A stretch of 6,684 bases of DNA from Acidobacteriota bacterium (lineage in GTDB: Bacteria > Acidobacteriota > Polarisedimenticolia > Gp22-AA2): contig JACQNT010000185.1 in assembly GCA_016202915.1 (NCBI GenBank), forward strand, positions 1 to 6,684, in the 5' to 3' direction. Positions 6,235 to 6,684 of the stretch are shown here, piece after piece. Numbering within the stretch: position 1 is the first letter of the stretch; each line of letters opens with the position of its first letter. The position numbers and the translations under genes are program-made. The notes below the pieces were generated by a model. The model saw only the letters and a list, made by a program, of their open reading frames with translations, was not told the origin of the DNA and made no database searches.

Positions 6235-6684
6235 TCAGAACACCAGGAAGAACTTCGTCAGGAAGAAGTCGGAGATGAGCACGCACAGGGAGGCGGCCAC
6301 GACGGTCCGGGTGGTGGCGCGTCCCACTCCGTCCGCCCCCCCTGTCGCGTTGAGGCCGAAGTGACAGGCGATGAGCGAGATGAACAGCGCGAAGAAGACC
6401 GTCTTGCCCAGCCCGCTCATGACATCGTGCAGGCTCAGGGCCATGGTGACATGCTGCAAGTAGAGCGAGCCAGGCTGGTTGAGCGTGGTGACCGCCATGA
6501 CCAGCCCGCCCATGATCCCGACGAAGTCCGCCAGGACGACCAGGATCGGGAGCATGATCACGATCGCCAGCACCTTCGGGACGACCAGCTTCCTGACCGG
6601 GTTGGCGGCCATGGCGCGGATGGCGTCGATCTGCTCGGTGACCTTCATCGTCCCGATCTCCGCGGTGATCCCCGCCCCGACGCG
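6235..6684 (-). CDS. mlaE: MlaE-family ABC transporter permease, 5' end beyond window
   Basis: This is the inner-membrane permease of the MCE lipid transporter. The 149 C-terminal residues are present and the frame is open to the right edge, so roughly 100 N-terminal residues of a normal ~250-260-residue protein lie outside. The ATG at 6648 is internal (in the GTMKVTEQIDA motif), not the start. The residues before it, VGAGITAEIG, continue the conserved family block. Conserved features: VGAGITAEIGTMKVTEQIDAI, ANPVRKLVVPKVLA and GGADGVGRATTRTVV, with hydrophobic membrane segments roughly at fragment residues 38-66, 94-112 and 127-149. It ends with the family-typical DFFLTKFF. It lies 10 bases before mlaF and forms the permease half of the mlaE-mlaF-mlaD set. 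Confidence 0.95.
   Translation of the reverse strand, partial: RVGAGITAEIGTMKVTEQIDAIRAMAANPVRKLVVPKVLAIVIMLPILVVLADFVGIMGGLVMAVTTLNQPGSLYLQHVTMALSLHDVMSGLGKTVFFALFISLIACHFGLNATGGADGVGRATTRTVVAASLCVLISDFFLTKFFLVF

Noticed and set aside
6235..6648. The ATG at 6648 as the start of a complete 137-residue MlaE
   Set aside because: The frame continues to the window edge, and the residues before this ATG belong to the conserved MlaE block. The gene is therefore cut by the window rather than short.

Overview
The window comes from a GC-rich bacterial chromosome with a Gram-negative type envelope. By eye about two thirds of bases are G or C, with strong G/C preference at third codon positions. The Mla/MCE lipid-transport genes imply an outer membrane. 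The MCE protein's architecture (one N-terminal anchor, one MCE domain and a long repeat-bearing periplasmic tail) would fit Acidobacteria, Deltaproteobacteria/Myxococcota-like or related uncultured phyla. The sequence alone does not settle the phylum.

All seven recognisable genes lie on the minus strand and are packed almost without gaps. In transcription order, from right edge to left edge, they are: (1) MlaE-type ABC permease, 3' part only (6235-6684); (2) MlaF-type ATPase (5466-6224); (3) MlaD-type MCE protein with five ~38-residue repeats and an acidic tail (4280-5479); (4) WbpA/TviB-type nucleotide-sugar 6-dehydrogenase, probably acting on UDP-GlcNAc (2914-4257); (5) UDP-glucuronate 4-epimerase-type SDR (1955-2917); (6) UDP-glucose 6-dehydrogenase (657-1955); (7) WbpP/TviC-like UDP-hexose(NAc) 4-epimerase, 5' part only (1-655). 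Junctions are a 10-base gap, a 14-base overlap, a 22-base gap, a GTGA overlap, a TGATG overlap and a 1-base gap. This points to one polycistronic, partly translationally coupled unit. No promoter, terminator, RNA gene, mobile element or CRISPR array is visible, and no gap between genes exceeds 22 bases. Both ends of the operon lie outside the window.

Functionally there are two blocks. The right block is the inner-membrane core of an MCE phospholipid/lipid transporter. The left block holds two dehydrogenase/epimerase pairs that together could supply UDP-GlcA, UDP-GalA, UDP-GlcNAcA and UDP-GalNAcA for an acidic surface polysaccharide, such as capsule, O-antigen or exopolysaccharide. The pairs are nested: GlcNAc-type enzymes are outermost (genes 4 and 7) and glucose-type enzymes inside (genes 5 and 6). 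Each gene belongs to a well-known family. The less ordinary points are the joining of lipid-transport and uronic-acid genes in one transcript and the repeat-plus-acidic-tail structure of the MCE protein. I see no clearly new biological system here.
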